Source of the DNA: Endomicrobium sp.
Lineage (GTDB): Bacteria > Elusimicrobiota > Endomicrobiia > Endomicrobiales > Endomicrobiaceae
NCBI GenBank assembly: GCA_031264895.1
Contig: JAISDI010000110.1
Location: 1 to 5,078, forward strand
Reading direction: 5' to 3'
DNA: 5,078 bases
Shown here: positions 4,922-5,078 of the stretch, piece after piece
Position numbering within the stretch: the first letter of the stretch is position 1
Layout: every line of letters begins with the position of its first letter
Made by a program: the position numbers and the translations under genes
The notes under the pieces: generated by a model
What the model was told of the DNA's origin: nothing
Database searches by the model: none
What the model saw: the letters and a program-made list of their open reading frames with translations, nothing else

Positions 4922-5078
4922 ATGACAAAAACTGATTACAAACATCGACGGAAAAAACGACTAACGACAAAAGCGAACGGCAAAGACCATGACAAAGACA
5001 AAGACAAAGACAAAGACAAAGACAAAGACAAAGACAAAGACAAAGACAAAGACAAAGACAAAGACAAAGACAAAGACA
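4922..5078 (+). CDS. Possible start of an Asp-Lys repeat protein, open at window end (weak)
   Basis: A plus-strand ATG at 4922 opens a frame with no stop before the window ends: MTKTDYKHRRKKRLTTKANG, then KDH, followed by about 14 Asp-Lys dipeptides encoded by the GACAAA tract. The first 20 residues are strongly basic and the repeat part is alternately charged, so it would be disordered and soluble. There is no clear Shine-Dalgarno sequence before it. The frame may simply be open because the hexamer repeat lacks stop codons. If real, it would be divergent from coaX, with repeat copy C between them. I recognise no family. Confidence 0.2.
   Translation, partial: MTKTDYKHRRKKRLTTKANGKDHDKDKDKDKDKDKDKDKDKDKDKDKDKDKD
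4991..5078. repeat. Perfect hexanucleotide tandem repeat (GACAAA), at least 14.7 units
   Basis: From 4991 to the last base, all 88 bases are uninterrupted GACAAA units: 14 complete copies plus GACA. The true length is unknown because the tract reaches the window edge, possibly an assembly break. Being six bases long, copy-number change would keep frame in a coding context (adding or removing Asp-Lys pairs) and would shift spacing by about half a helical turn per unit if the tract is regulatory. The 70 bases before it contain scattered related words (CGACAAAAG, GGCAAAGACC). Confidence 0.95.

Overview
The window reads almost entirely on the minus strand and looks like a moderately AT-rich Gram-negative bacterial chromosome segment using the standard code (TGG for Trp; coaX ends in TGA). 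Outer-membrane-type protein export, many decaying genes and small dispersed palindromic repeats fit a host-associated or recently reduced genome. An Elusimicrobiota/Endomicrobium-like source is my impression from the GroEL sequence and repeat style, but I could not test it. Both window ends look arbitrary: the left end cuts groEL, and the right end stops inside a perfect hexamer repeat, which may be an assembly break.

Right to left, in the direction of transcription: a (GACAAA)n tract and a short open plus-strand frame at 4922-5078; a hairpin-type repeat directly in front of coaX (type III pantothenate kinase); a 4-base ATGA overlap from coaX into a signal-peptide-bearing probable outer-membrane beta-barrel protein; then, 3 bases on, a DUF1905 gene killed by an in-frame TGA and a homopolymer frameshift. 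After a second repeat copy and an 11-bp perfect dyad comes an intact RhuM-family gene. Its stop codon overlaps what I read as the decayed 5' end of a type III restriction-enzyme (res) gene: about 40 codons remain, with ATA where the ATG should be, before the frame runs into a third repeat cluster.

The left third is the groES-groEL chaperonin operon. It has a textbook sigma-70-type promoter (TTGACA, 17 bp, TATAAT), a diverged CIRCE-like operator between promoter and ribosome binding site, and strong Shine-Dalgarno sequences. groES is complete; groEL continues beyond the window.

The most interesting reading is that RhuM is the surviving gene of a collapsed type III restriction-modification locus, apparently truncated at a repeat cluster. 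Also notable are symmetrical base changes in the CIRCE-like operator and compensatory changes in the repeat hairpins, both of which preserve dyad symmetry.
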